Both the position numbers and the translations under genes were made by a program. From NCBI GenBank assembly GCA_013694685.1, contig JACDBY010000005.1, forward strand, positions 1-14,677: a stretch of 14,677 bases of DNA, read 5' to 3'. The stretch comes from Actinomycetota bacterium (lineage in GTDB: Bacteria > Actinomycetota > Thermoleophilia > Gaiellales > Gaiellaceae). Shown here one piece after another: positions 1 to 6,268 of this stretch. The notes below the pieces were generated by a model. That model saw nothing but the letters and a program-made list of their open reading frames with translations. It was not told where the DNA came from and made no database searches. Each line of letters starts with the position of its first letter. Positions within the stretch are counted from its first letter, which is position 1.

Positions 1-16
1 CCTCCGGTCGGAGACC

Positions 17-214
17 ATGAGTATCGATCCGCACGCGCGCGAGCGGCGTCCGCGCCGCCGGCTCTGGCCCAAGGTCGTCGCCCTCGTCGTCGGTGCCGCC
101 CTCCTCTTCGCCGCCGGGCTCTCGCTCGGTCTCGCGCTCGACGATCGTCCGGTTCCGGGCGGCACCCAGACGTTCGTCAGGACGCTCGAGCCTCTCCCGC
201 AGCGCGCTCCCTGA
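17..214 (+). CDS. Small single-pass membrane protein, unknown function
   Basis: This is a 65-residue protein with a strongly basic N-terminus (RERRPRRR, about residues 8-15), one hydrophobic helix (about 19-41) and a short outward tail containing PGGTQTFVRTLEPLP. The basic residues before the helix predict an N-in, C-out topology. A GGAG lies 3 bases before the ATG, which is closer than ideal. I recall similar one-helix proteins ending in a GGT-(x)-VRTL motif in actinobacteria, but I can assign no function. It stands alone on the plus strand and is followed by a convergent gene ending at 256. The protein looks complete. That it is a real gene is supported by its coherent membrane-protein composition and its lack of overlap with another credible gene. 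Confidence 0.6.
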   Translation: MSIDPHARERRPRRRLWPKVVALVVGAALLFAAGLSLGLALDDRPVPGGTQTFVRTLEPLPQRAP

Positions 215-236
215 CGCACGTTCAGGGCGTTGCGCA

Positions 237-261
237 GACCGGACGAGTCCCGGCCCTACAG
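237..261 (-). repeat. Short core copy of the dispersed GC-rich hairpin repeat
   Basis: Read on the minus strand this is CTGTAGGG-CCGGGACTC-GTCCGGTC. It matches the core shared with the copies at 9046-9106 and 11393-11520 (TGTAGGGGCCGG followed by AC-ct-GTCCGGC). It contains the typical inverted repeat GGAC-ga-GTCC. The TAG inside it is the stop codon of the minus-strand gene ending at 256, and it lies between two convergent genes. Confidence 0.6.
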
Positions 262-684
262 CTCGTCGGACGCCTGCAGCAGTCCGGCGACGATCACGCC
301 GATCGCTGCCGCGAGACTGATCCAGAGCCCGACACCACGGCCGGCGAAGAAGAAGTCGTCGGGCACGGAGATCACCCGCACGAGGACGAAGATCGTGCCG
401 AGCGCACCGAGCGCGATCGTGAGGAGGCTCTGGGGGAGGGTGGCCGGCAACTCGATGCCGACCTCGCGCAGGACAAGGACCAGGACGACGGCGAGCCCCA
501 CGAAGAGCACGAGCTTGCCAAGGACGCCGGTGTTCCACGCGAGCACCGAGATCGTGACCCCCTCGCCCTCCCCGGTGTACCAGCCCGTGAAGCTCGAGGC
601 GGCCAGCACCACGCCCGCAACGAGTCCGAGACCGTCACCGAGCCCGAAGAGACCGGGATCGAAGCGTCGCTCGCGCATCGCCAT
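256..684 (-). CDS. Four-helix integral membrane protein, unknown function
   Basis: This 142-residue hydrophobic protein has about four membrane segments: near residues 12-32, after a WYTGEGEG loop at 48-72, near 83-102, and 115-137 (GLWISLAAAIGVIVAGLLQ). I do not recognise a named family. The first segment, a polar-loop WYTG motif and a final helix are typical of small actinobacterial membrane proteins. I chose the ATG at 684 because TACTCT, a good TANNNT -10 sequence, lies exactly 6 bases upstream with no ribosome binding site. The reading frame continues upstream to 780, but that extension is arginine-rich and overlaps the divergent gene at 739. A second ATG lies two codons in, at 678. The stop codon TAG lies inside a core copy of the dispersed repeat. 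Confidence 0.7.
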   Translation of the reverse strand: MAMRERRFDPGLFGLGDGLGLVAGVVLAASSFTGWYTGEGEGVTISVLAWNTGVLGKLVLFVGLAVVLVLVLREVGIELPATLPQSLLTIALGALGTIFVLVRVISVPDDFFFAGRGVGLWISLAAAIGVIVAGLLQASDEL

Positions 685-690
685 CGCGGG

Positions 691-696
691 AGAGTA
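691..696 (-). promoter_or_regulatory. -10-like hexamer of a leaderless promoter (TACTCT)
   Basis: On the minus strand TACTCT ends 6 bases before the ATG at 684. This spacing would place the transcription start at or next to the start codon. No clear -35 is visible. It mirrors the TATGCT at 727-732, which serves the divergent gene with the same 6-base spacing. Confidence 0.5.
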
Positions 697-726
697 TGTC
701 GCACGCGCGAGCCTGCGTCGCGGTCG

Positions 727-732
727 TATGCT
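727..732 (+). promoter_or_regulatory. -10-like hexamer of a leaderless promoter (TATGCT)
   Basis: TATGCT is followed by 6 bases and then the GTG start at 739. There is no Shine-Dalgarno sequence, which fits leaderless transcription. No clear -35 is visible. It shares a 54-base intergenic region with the divergent promoter at 691-696. Confidence 0.5.
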
Positions 733-738
733 TCGTCC

Positions 739-1017
739 GTGGCCGGCGAGGGACGCGAGGGGGCTCGTGCCGATCGACACGTCCGGCGAGGCGCGGCCGG
801 CACGCTCGACGCGTCCGACTCACCCTCCCCGGACCCGGACGCCGTTCGGCGCTCGTATCAGGTCCACCGCGCGCGACGGCGCGCTCGCGTCGAGCACCAC
901 CGTCGGAGTCGACGCGCGGGGGCACGGTTCTGGATCGTGCTCGTGCTCCTCGTCGCCGCTTGCGGCCTGCTCGCCATGACCACGTGGCGTGAGATCGGAC
1001 GCCTGTTCGGCCTGTAG
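739..1017 (+). CDS. Small basic protein with one C-terminal membrane helix, unknown function
   Basis: This 92-residue protein has a long charged N-terminal half, rich in Arg, Asp and His (for example RARRRARVEHHRRSRR near residues 44-59). One hydrophobic helix follows (about 64-81, FWIVLVLLVAACGLLAMTTW), then a short tail REIGRLFGL. The soluble part is predicted to be cytoplasmic. The GTG start at 739 is supported by a TATGCT -10 sequence 6 bases upstream. I recall similar REI(E/G)RLFGL-ending proteins from related metagenomic actinobacteria but know no function. The TAG stop lies at the left end of a full-length repeat (1015-1146), and the next gene's GTG start overlaps that stop (TAGTG). 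The N-terminal half could be low-complexity over-prediction, but the helix and tail look real. Confidence 0.6.
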   Translation: MAGEGREGARADRHVRRGAAGTLDASDSPSPDPDAVRRSYQVHRARRRARVEHHRRSRRAGARFWIVLVLLVAACGLLAMTTWREIGRLFGL

Positions 1018-1146
1018 TGCGTTGTCCGTCTGACGTCTCACACGAAACCGGTGTACGTGCCGGACCTGTCCGGCACCAGGTGCCGCCGGACTCGCGACGC
1101 TCCATCGGGGCCGGTTCCGGCGGAACGTCGCGAGACCCGGCACTCG
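1015..1146 (+). repeat. Dispersed structured repeat, copy 1 (about 130 bp)
   Basis: This copy aligns along its whole length with 11393-11520 in the same orientation. Both start TAGTGCG, then share ACGTCTCAC, the CCGGACCTGTCCGGCACC core, GGTGCC, CGGACTCGCGACG and CGTCGCGAGAC, and end GGCACT. Two strong inverted repeats are visible: GTGCCGGAC-ct-GTCCGGCAC at 1057-1076, and CTCGCGACG (1091-1099) against CGTCGCGAG (1126-1134). The left end carries the stop codon of the preceding gene, and the body runs through the 5' end of the following reading frame. Confidence 0.85.
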
Positions 1147-1850
1147 CACCGCCGTCCGGGCAGCGGCCGCGGCGATCTGCGCTTCTGCTCACGATCGTCG
1201 TCGCAATCGTCGTCCCGCCGCTCCTCGTAACGAACGCGCTCCGGGTCCTTGCGACCGAGACGTTCGTCCGCGCCGAGCTCTCGCGGGACGGGTTCCCGGA
1301 CGATCCGTACGGCCTTCCTGTGGACGCTCGCGAGCGGCTGGCGCTCGTCGGCCTGCGTTCGATCGAGCCGCGGTCGGAGGGAATCGTCCTGCTCGAGCGC
1401 GAGCGTCTCCCCGACGGCACCAGGGCATTCGGCGAGCGCGAGCTTGCGCACATGGCGGACGTCCGCTCGGTATTCGTCATGGTGCTCGTGGGTCAACTCG
1501 TCGTGCTCGCGATACTCGTCGTGCTCGGTCTGGCGCTCGCGCGCACCGGGTTGCGAACGGCGCTGCCCCGCGGGCTCCTCGCAGGCTCGCTGGTCACCCT
1601 CGGGATCGCCGTGCTCGCGGTCCCGTTCATGCTTCTCGGCTTCGACCGGTTCTTCACGCGCTTCCACGAGGTCTTCTTCGAGGGCGACTCGTGGCGCTTC
1701 TCGACCCGTGACATGCTCATCCGCCTCTATCCCGAGCAACTCTGGCAGGACGTCTCGATCCTCGCCGCCGCACTGACGGTGGGGCAGGCGGTGGTCGTCG
1801 GGCTGCTTTCGTGGTGGTGGCTCCGGACGCTGCGTCGACGCGAAGGGTGA
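1017..1850 (+). CDS. DUF1461 / TIGR01906 family integral membrane protein
   Basis: This 277-codon frame encodes four clear membrane helices: about residues 52-70 (LLLTIVVAIVVPPLLV), 149-171, 185-208, and 246-268 near the end. Between helices 3 and 4 lies the family signature FTRFHEVFF-(x)4-WRF-(x)7-RLYPEQLWQD. The family is known only as membrane proteins of unknown function. The start is uncertain. The frame opens with GTG at 1017, overlapping the previous TAG stop, but the first 43 or so codons lie inside the dispersed repeat. No ATG or GTG follows the repeat before helix 1; the only other in-frame GTG is at 1080, also inside the repeat. The N-terminus is therefore repeat-derived, or translation begins at a rarer codon. 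The gene's end overlaps the next gene by four bases (GTGA), implying translational coupling. Confidence 0.8.
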   Translation: MRCPSDVSHETGVRAGPVRHQVPPDSRRSIGAGSGGTSRDPALAPPSGQRPRRSALLLTIVVAIVVPPLLVTNALRVLATETFVRAELSRDGFPDDPYGLPVDARERLALVGLRSIEPRSEGIVLLERERLPDGTRAFGERELAHMADVRSVFVMVLVGQLVVLAILVVLGLALARTGLRTALPRGLLAGSLVTLGIAVLAVPFMLLGFDRFFTRFHEVFFEGDSWRFSTRDMLIRLYPEQLWQDVSILAAALTVGQAVVVGLLSWWWLRTLRRREG

Positions 1851-2641
1851 TCGAGCTGACGAGGACCGCGGGCGGCCGCGTGCTGCGGATCGGTCATCGC
1901 GGCGCCGCGCTCCTTGCCCCGGAGAACACGCTCCGTTCCTTCCGAGCCGCTCTCGCGGAAGGGGTCGACGTGGTGGAGTTCGACGTACTCGACCTGCCGC
2001 GGGGGCCGCTCGTCGTCGCCCACTCCGACGACCTCGACGAGGTGAGCCACGGCGCGGCGACGGGATCGGTTCGCTCCCTCTCGCTCGTCGAGCTCCGCGA
2101 GGTCGCGCCGGAGCTCCCGACCGTCGAGGAGGCGCTCGCCTTCTTCGCCGAGGAGGCACCGGATGCGGGTCTCCATGTCGACCTGAAGCTGCACACGCGC
2201 CTCGACGAGCTGGTCGCGGCGCTCCGGCGCTTCGGGCTCGAGCAGCGAGCTGTCGTCTCCTCGTTCCACGTCCCGAGCCTGCGCGCGGTCGCGCGTGAGA
2301 GCGCCGCGGTGCGGATCGGCTTCACCTATCCCGAGGATCGATTCGGCGTTTCGCGTCGACCCACACTCTGGCCACTCGTGCGGGTCGGGCTCTCGACGAT
2401 GCGCGCCTCTGTTCCCCGGCGCATACCGCGCTTCATGCGCCGCGCGGGGGCGAGCGCGCTGATGCTGAACCAGGCGCTCGTGACCCCGCGTGCGGTCGCC
2501 ATAGCTCACGAGCTCGGCGTGCCCCTGATCGCCTGGACGGTCGACGACGAGCGCGACCTCGCACGCGTCGTCGACGCGGGGGTGGACGGCGTCATCACGA
2601 ACGATCCGAGGATCTTCGGCTCGCTTACAAACCACTGCTAG
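1847..2641 (+). CDS. Glycerophosphodiester phosphodiesterase (GDPD family)
   Basis: The predicted protein of 264 residues hydrolyses glycerophosphodiesters to glycerol 3-phosphate and an alcohol. The GDPD TIM-barrel motifs are in order: GHRGA..APENTLRSF (metal and catalytic His-Arg, about residues 16-31), VEFDV (metal-binding Glu/Asp, about 43-47), VAHSDDL (second catalytic His, about 56-62), VDLKLH (about 106-111), and the C-terminal WTVDD-(x)5-VDAGVDGVITNDP. I chose the GTG at 1847 because it gives the GTGA overlap with the upstream stop and starts just before the barrel. The frame remains open to 1811, within the previous gene. No signal peptide is visible, so the enzyme is probably cytoplasmic. 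The coupling to a DUF1461 membrane protein hints at a shared lipid or envelope role, which is inference. It ends in a CTAG stop. Confidence 0.88.
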   Translation: MIELTRTAGGRVLRIGHRGAALLAPENTLRSFRAALAEGVDVVEFDVLDLPRGPLVVAHSDDLDEVSHGAATGSVRSLSLVELREVAPELPTVEEALAFFAEEAPDAGLHVDLKLHTRLDELVAALRRFGLEQRAVVSSFHVPSLRAVARESAAVRIGFTYPEDRFGVSRRPTLWPLVRVGLSTMRASVPRRIPRFMRRAGASALMLNQALVTPRAVAIAHELGVPLIAWTVDDERDLARVVDAGVDGVITNDPRIFGSLTNHC

Positions 2642-2692
2642 ACCGACGACACCGCTAACAGTTCTTTCACCTTCGCCGACCAACTGCCTGGC

Positions 2693-2698
2693 TACACT
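2693..2698 (+). promoter_or_regulatory. -10-like hexamer (TACACT) before the L,D-transpeptidase
   Basis: TACACT lies 8 bases before the ATG at 2707, and no Shine-Dalgarno is present. This predicts a leader of zero to two bases. The 65-base gap after the phosphodiesterase otherwise holds nothing I recognise. Confidence 0.45.
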
Positions 2699-2706
2699 CT
2701 GGCCCC

Positions 2707-3747
2707 ATGCGCCATCTCGCTGTGTTCGCCGTTCTTCCCTGCTCAGTGCTTCTTTTCATCGCGCTCGCACCGGTTGCGTCAGCGGACGAGACGACGCCGC
2801 CCACGACGACGACGGCGCCGCCGACCACCACGACTCCTCCGCCGACCAGGACGACCCCGCTCCCGATCGGGGCGAAGCTCATCCAGCCGGGTGTCACGAT
2901 CGGCGGGCTCCTCGTCGGAGGACTGACCGGGGGCGAGGCCCGCCGGATCGTCGAGCGACGGTTCGGCAAGGCCGTCACGATCGTCGCGCCGAATCGCACG
3001 TTGCGCGTCGTGCCGCGCGACCTCGGTGCGACGGCGTTCGTCGGCAAGGCCGTGAAGTCCGCCGTCGGCGTGCGGAGCGCCGCGTTCGCTGTCCCGCTGC
3101 GGGTCGACATCTCGAAGGGGAGGCTCGCGCGCTTCCTGGCCGAGGTAGGGCGCGTGACCGACCGCGAGGCCGTGGAAGCCGAGCTCCGACTCCGCAACTT
3201 CGAGCCGGTCGCGCGGAAGTCCGCTCCGGGGCGGCGGCTCATGCAGACCGTCGCGCTGCAGAAGCTCACGCTCGCGCTCCGCAAGCACGAGCGCGCCTAC
3301 ACCTTGCCGTACCAGGTGCTCGAGCCGGCGGTGACGGAGGACGACCTCGGCGAGGTGATCGTGATCAAGCGCGACTCGCGCACGCTCCTCTACTTCAAGG
3401 GTCTGAGGCTGAAGCGCACCTTCCGCATCGCCACCGGTCAAGCGTCGTACCCGACGCCGATCGGCGAGTACGAGATCATCAACATGCAGCGTTACCCCAC
3501 CTGGTACCCGCCTGAGGGCTCCGACTGGGCAAAGGACGCGGTGCCGATCCCTCCCGGTCCGGGGAACCCGCTGGGTACGCGGTGGATGGGGATCTCGGCG
3601 CCGTACGTGGGCATCCACGGGACGCCCGACGCGGCCTCGATCGGCTACTCCGCCTCGCACGGGTGCATCCGCATGCTGATCCCCCAGGTCGAGTGGCTCT
3701 TCGAGCAGGTCGACGTGGGGACGCCTGTCTTCATCGTCCGCGCGTGA
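2707..3747 (+). CDS. Secreted L,D-transpeptidase (YkuD domain)
   Basis: This protein of 346 residues has an N-terminal signal or anchor (about 4-26, ending VASADE), a Thr/Pro-rich linker (about 29-52), a middle region (about 56-205) resembling the substrate-binding or PG_binding_4-like region of actinobacterial transpeptidases, and a C-terminal YkuD catalytic domain (about 216-345). The catalytic signature is SASHGCIRM, with Cys320 as nucleophile, His318 beside it and the upstream HGT (His304). Conserved flanking elements TGQASYPTPIGEY and MGISAPYVGIHG are also present. Such enzymes make 3-3 peptidoglycan crosslinks or attach proteins outside the membrane. It is the first gene of a run leading into three redox-biogenesis genes. 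The next frame is open from a GTG overlapping this stop, although I prefer a start 48 bases further on. Confidence 0.92.
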   Translation: MRHLAVFAVLPCSVLLFIALAPVASADETTPPTTTTAPPTTTTPPPTRTTPLPIGAKLIQPGVTIGGLLVGGLTGGEARRIVERRFGKAVTIVAPNRTLRVVPRDLGATAFVGKAVKSAVGVRSAAFAVPLRVDISKGRLARFLAEVGRVTDREAVEAELRLRNFEPVARKSAPGRRLMQTVALQKLTLALRKHERAYTLPYQVLEPAVTEDDLGEVIVIKRDSRTLLYFKGLRLKRTFRIATGQASYPTPIGEYEIINMQRYPTWYPPEGSDWAKDAVPIPPGPGNPLGTRWMGISAPYVGIHGTPDAASIGYSASHGCIRMLIPQVEWLFEQVDVGTPVFIVRA

Positions 3748-3781
3748 CGCGCGCCGCGAAGCACCGGAGCAGTGCGAGGCA

Positions 3782-3786
3782 GAGGA
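3782..3786 (+). promoter_or_regulatory. Ribosome binding site deciding the start of the ResA-like gene
   Basis: GAGGA lies 5 bases before the GTG at 3792. It is one of the better Shine-Dalgarno sequences in the window. It favours 3792 over the GTG at 3744, which only overlaps the previous stop. Confidence 0.5.
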
Positions 3787-3791
3787 ACATA

Positions 3792-4349
3792 GTGCAGCGG
3801 GTCGGTCAAACGATCGCCCTCGTCGGCGTCGCAGCCCTCCTCGGGCTCCTCGTCTGGAAGGTCGCGTTCGATCGCGACGGCGGCGTCGCGGCCGAGCTCG
3901 GTCGGGGAAACACGGTGCAAGCACCGTCGTTCACGCTCGAGCGTCTGGACCGGGAAGGACAGCTCTCGATCGCCGACCTGCGGGGGAAGGCGGTCGTCGT
4001 CAACTTCTGGGCGTCCTGGTGCCTTCCGTGCCGCGAGGAGGCGCCCGTGCTGCAGCAAACCTATGAGCGCTACCGCGACGACGGTCTTGTCGTGCTCGGC
4101 GTCGACTACAACGACTTCAGGCAGGACGCGCGACGCTTCATGGAGCGCTTCGCCCTCACCTATCCGGTCGTCTTCGACGGGAAGGGATCGACGGCCGGCA
4201 AGTGGGGGCTCCGTGGTGTCCCCGAGACCTTCTTCGTCAACCGCTCCGGGACAATCGTCGGTGCGCCGATCTACGGTCCGGTCGACAGCGAGCGCAACCG
4301 AGATGCCTATGAGCGCGGCATCGCGCTCGCGCTCGGCGACGCTCCGTGA
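3792..4349 (+). CDS. ResA/TlpA-like membrane-anchored thiol-disulfide oxidoreductase
   Basis: This protein of 185 residues (from GTG 3792) has one N-terminal membrane anchor (about 7-25) and an extracytoplasmic thioredoxin fold. The active site is NFWASWCLPCREEAP with Cys77 and Cys80. The cis-proline motif GVPETFFV (Pro144) follows. The leading APSFTLERLDREGQLSIADLRGK segment is typical of the AhpC/TSA-Redoxin family that contains ResA and TlpA. These proteins reduce disulfides outside the membrane, for example in apocytochrome c before haem attachment, receiving electrons through CcdA. A CcmH-like gene and then a ccdA-like gene follow directly. The stop overlaps the next start (GTGA). An alternative start at 3744 would add 16 residues. 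The specific partner cannot be told from sequence alone. Confidence 0.88.
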   Translation: MQRVGQTIALVGVAALLGLLVWKVAFDRDGGVAAELGRGNTVQAPSFTLERLDREGQLSIADLRGKAVVVNFWASWCLPCREEAPVLQQTYERYRDDGLVVLGVDYNDFRQDARRFMERFALTYPVVFDGKGSTAGKWGLRGVPETFFVNRSGTIVGAPIYGPVDSERNRDAYERGIALALGDAP

Positions 4350-4789
4350 CGACGAGACTGGCGGCGCTGCTCGCCACCGCTTTCCTGTTCGGCGGTGCTC
4401 CATCTGCCGGCGCGGCCCCGAGCCCTTCCGACCTCGAGGCGGAGCTCGTCTGCCCGACCTGCAAGACGACGCTCGACCAGTCGGACGCCCCCGTCGCACG
4501 CCGGATGAAGCAGATCATCCGCGAACGGCTCGCAGCGGGCGCGACCGAGGCGGAGATCAAGGCCGAGCTCGTCGACCAGTTCGGCTCCCGCGTGCTCGCC
4601 GAGCCTCCGAAGTCCGGCTTCGACCTGCTCGCATGGGTCGTGCCGCTCGGTCTCGCCGCGATCGGCGCAGTCGGTGTCGGCGCGCTCGCCTGGGGGTGGA
4701 GCAGGCGTCCCGAGGCCGAGCCGTCGCCTCCGCTCGATCCGTTGCTCGAGCGACGCGTCGACGAGGCGCTCGACCGGTTCGACGGCTGA
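4346..4789 (+). CDS. ccmH: CcmH/NrfF-family cytochrome c maturation protein
   Basis: This protein of 147 residues has a signal peptide (about 1-23, ending AGAA), the family's thiol motif ELVCPTCK (Cys36, Cys39; canonically LRCxxCQ), and a helical bundle (RRMKQIIRERLAAGATEAEIKAELVDQFGSRVL, written here in outline, about 52-84). A C-terminal membrane helix (about 92-117) and a short cytoplasmic tail follow. The length is usual for the family. CcmH in System I maturation holds apocytochrome thiols in the reduced state for haem ligation. It begins with GTG overlapping the ResA-like stop, and the ccdA-like gene follows 4 bases later, so the three are translationally linked. No haem lyase (CcmF, CcsA or ResB) is in this window and must lie elsewhere. 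Confidence 0.85.
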   Translation: MTTRLAALLATAFLFGGAPSAGAAPSPSDLEAELVCPTCKTTLDQSDAPVARRMKQIIRERLAAGATEAEIKAELVDQFGSRVLAEPPKSGFDLLAWVVPLGLAAIGAVGVGALAWGWSRRPEAEPSPPLDPLLERRVDEALDRFDG

Positions 4790-4793
4790 CGAC

Positions 4794-5516
4794 GTGAGCG
4801 CGGGCGAGATCCCGGTCGCGCTCCTCGCCGGCTTCCTCTCGTTCCTCGCACCGTGCGTCCTGCCGCTCGTGCCGGGATACCTCTCGGCCGTCTCCGCCGT
4901 CCAGGCGGACCAGCTCGGCAAGCCGGGCATGGCCCGCCGTGTCGTGCTCGCGAGCATCCCGTTCGTACTTGGCTTCACCGCGGTCTTCGTCGCGCTCGGG
5001 GTCGGCGCGGCATTCGTCGGCGACGGACTCCTTCGCGACCAGTTCCTGCTCGAGAAGATCGCTGGCTTCGTGCTCGTCGTCTTCGGGCTCGCGTTCATGG
5101 GCCTCCTCCCGTGGCCGGAGCGGCTCGTGGGCGCGGGGCTCGTGCAGGGAGCCCGTTCGCGCGGGTCGCGATTCCTGCTCGGCGGTGCCTTCGCGATCTG
5201 CGCGGCGCCGTGCATCGGGCCGGTGCTCGCCGCGATCCTCGTCCTGGCGGCCTCCTCCGAGACGGTGCTCGAGGGGGGCGTGCTGCTCGCGGCCTACTCG
5301 CTCGGGCTCGCGATCCCGTTCGTACTCGTTGCCGCGGCGTTCACGCGCACGATGGGAGCCTTCCGCTGGCTACGCGACCACTACGTCACGATCCAGTTCA
5401 CAGGCGGACTCGTGATGGTCGCACTCGGGCTTCTGCTCTTTTTCGAGCGCTTCTATATCCTGCGGATCTACGTCAACCGGGCGCTCGAGTGGCTCGGGCT
5501 CGAGCCGTTCGTCTGA
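4794..5516 (+). CDS. ccdA: CcdA-type cytochrome c biogenesis / thiol reductant transporter
   Basis: This protein of 240 residues has about six membrane helices and moves reducing equivalents from cytoplasmic thioredoxin across the membrane to ResA-like and CcmH-like proteins. The two conserved intramembrane cysteines are in FLSFLAPCVLPLVPGY (Cys21) and FAICAAPCIGPVLAAIL (Cys140, with an additional Cys136). The repeated APC-(x)-GP/LP pattern is the family hallmark. I chose the GTG at 4794, 4 bases after the ccmH-like stop; the frame extends upstream but there it reads only the ccmH shadow. The length is typical for short CcdA proteins without periplasmic domains. The gene ends 5 bases before the convergent STAS gene, leaving no room for a conventional terminator. 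Confidence 0.92.
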   Translation: MSAGEIPVALLAGFLSFLAPCVLPLVPGYLSAVSAVQADQLGKPGMARRVVLASIPFVLGFTAVFVALGVGAAFVGDGLLRDQFLLEKIAGFVLVVFGLAFMGLLPWPERLVGAGLVQGARSRGSRFLLGGAFAICAAPCIGPVLAAILVLAASSETVLEGGVLLAAYSLGLAIPFVLVAAAFTRTMGAFRWLRDHYVTIQFTGGLVMVALGLLLFFERFYILRIYVNRALEWLGLEPFV

Positions 5517-5521
5517 TCCCG

Positions 5522-5857
5522 TCAGCCGTCGCGCGGAGCTGCCTCGGTACTCGCGCAGGCGAGCGGGACGGTCTCGTGCAGCGGCACGATCACGTCGAGG
5601 CTCAGCGTCTCCAGAAGGCGGCGCGCGGGTCGTTCCTTCGGGCAGACGAGCGCGATCCGGGTCCCCTGCGACGACGCGGTCGCGAGCATTCGGAACAGAC
5701 CGTGCACGCCCGCGCTGTCGATGAACTCGAGCCCGGTGAGATCGAGCACGACTGCGCCCGAGCGAGCTGCCGCCGTCTCGACGCGCCCTTCCCAATCGGC
5801 GACGGTGCCGAGGTGGAGCTCGCCTGCGATCGGGACGACCGCCGCCCGGGTTGTCAT
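5522..5857 (-). CDS. STAS-domain anti-sigma factor antagonist (RsbV/SpoIIAA-like)
   Basis: This protein of 111 residues is a single STAS domain: ATP-free strand/helix core VVPIAGELHLGTVADWE, then VVLDLTGLEFIDSAGVHGL. The phosphorylatable serine of the family is Ser48 in IDSAG, and IALVCPKERPARRLLETLSL follows. In partner switching, the unphosphorylated antagonist binds the RsbW-type kinase and frees its sigma factor. The ATG at 5857 overlaps the stop of the kinase-like gene by four bases (ATGA), so the two are coupled. The frame continues open to 6100, but that part is a shadow of the kinase gene. It is the last gene of the operon starting at 8200. Confidence 0.88.
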   Translation of the reverse strand: MTTRAAVVPIAGELHLGTVADWEGRVETAAARSGAVVLDLTGLEFIDSAGVHGLFRMLATASSQGTRIALVCPKERPARRLLETLSLDVIVPLHETVPLACASTEAAPRDG

Positions 5858-6237
5858 GTCGCTCGCGCCAGATTTCGACACAGGAGAAGCGACGTGCCGT
5901 CGTTCCGCCGGTCGATCTCGACCCGATGCATCAGTTTTCGCATGATCGTGAGGCCGTGACCCCGAGTGCCACGACTCGCGCCTCGGCGCTCGAGCCATCG
6001 GCCGCTGTCCTCGATCCGAATACACACCCCACCGTCCTTCGCGTAGGCATGGACGCGGATCGGCTCGCTGCTTCCCGCGTGCTCCATCGCGTTCACGCAT
6101 GCCTCCCAGGCCGCGAGAACGATATCGCAGCGCGAGCCCTCGTCGGCGTCGAGCAGCCGAAGCCAGCGGTCGAGCCGCTGCCGCAGCTCGTTGGGGACGC
6201 CCGCGTTGGCGGGAATGGTGAGCGAGAGAGTGGGCAT
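5854..6237 (-). CDS. RsbW-like anti-sigma factor / serine kinase (HATPase_c)
   Basis: This protein of 127 residues is a stand-alone GHKL ATPase domain of the RsbW/SpoIIAB type. The N-box is AAWEACVNAMEHAG (Glu45, Asn49, His53), the G1 box is IEDSGRW (Asp77, Gly79), and the G2 region is RGHGLTIMRKLM (Gly93, Gly95). All the ATP-binding motifs look intact. Such proteins bind a SigB/SigF-family factor and phosphorylate the STAS antagonist encoded next. I chose the ATG at 6237, directly before the typical LSLTIPANAG opening. A longer frame to 6285 would overlap the phosphatase gene. It sits 31 bases after the phosphatase gene and overlaps the STAS gene. No sigma factor gene lies beside it. Confidence 0.88.
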   Translation of the reverse strand: MPTLSLTIPANAGVPNELRQRLDRWLRLLDADEGSRCDIVLAAWEACVNAMEHAGSSEPIRVHAYAKDGGVCIRIEDSGRWLERRGASRGTRGHGLTIMRKLMHRVEIDRRNDGTSLLLCRNLARAT

Positions 6238-6268
6238 CGGCTCGCGGTCGCCAGGATAGTGCTCGCGG

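Noticed and set aside
230..979. 249-codon plus-strand frame
   Set aside because: It is antisense to the four-helix membrane protein and overlaps the 739-1017 gene. Its Ser/Arg/Pro/Thr-rich composition is typical of a shadow frame.
1038..2159. Long minus-strand reading frame (373 codons)
   Set aside because: It is antisense to the DUF1461 and GDPD genes, very rich in Arg, Pro and Glu, and has no domain-like pattern. It is a GC-rich shadow frame.
2642..2706. Repeat copy after the phosphodiesterase stop (CTAG)
   Set aside because: The stop is also CTAG, but the following bases show no convincing match to the repeat family core or stems.
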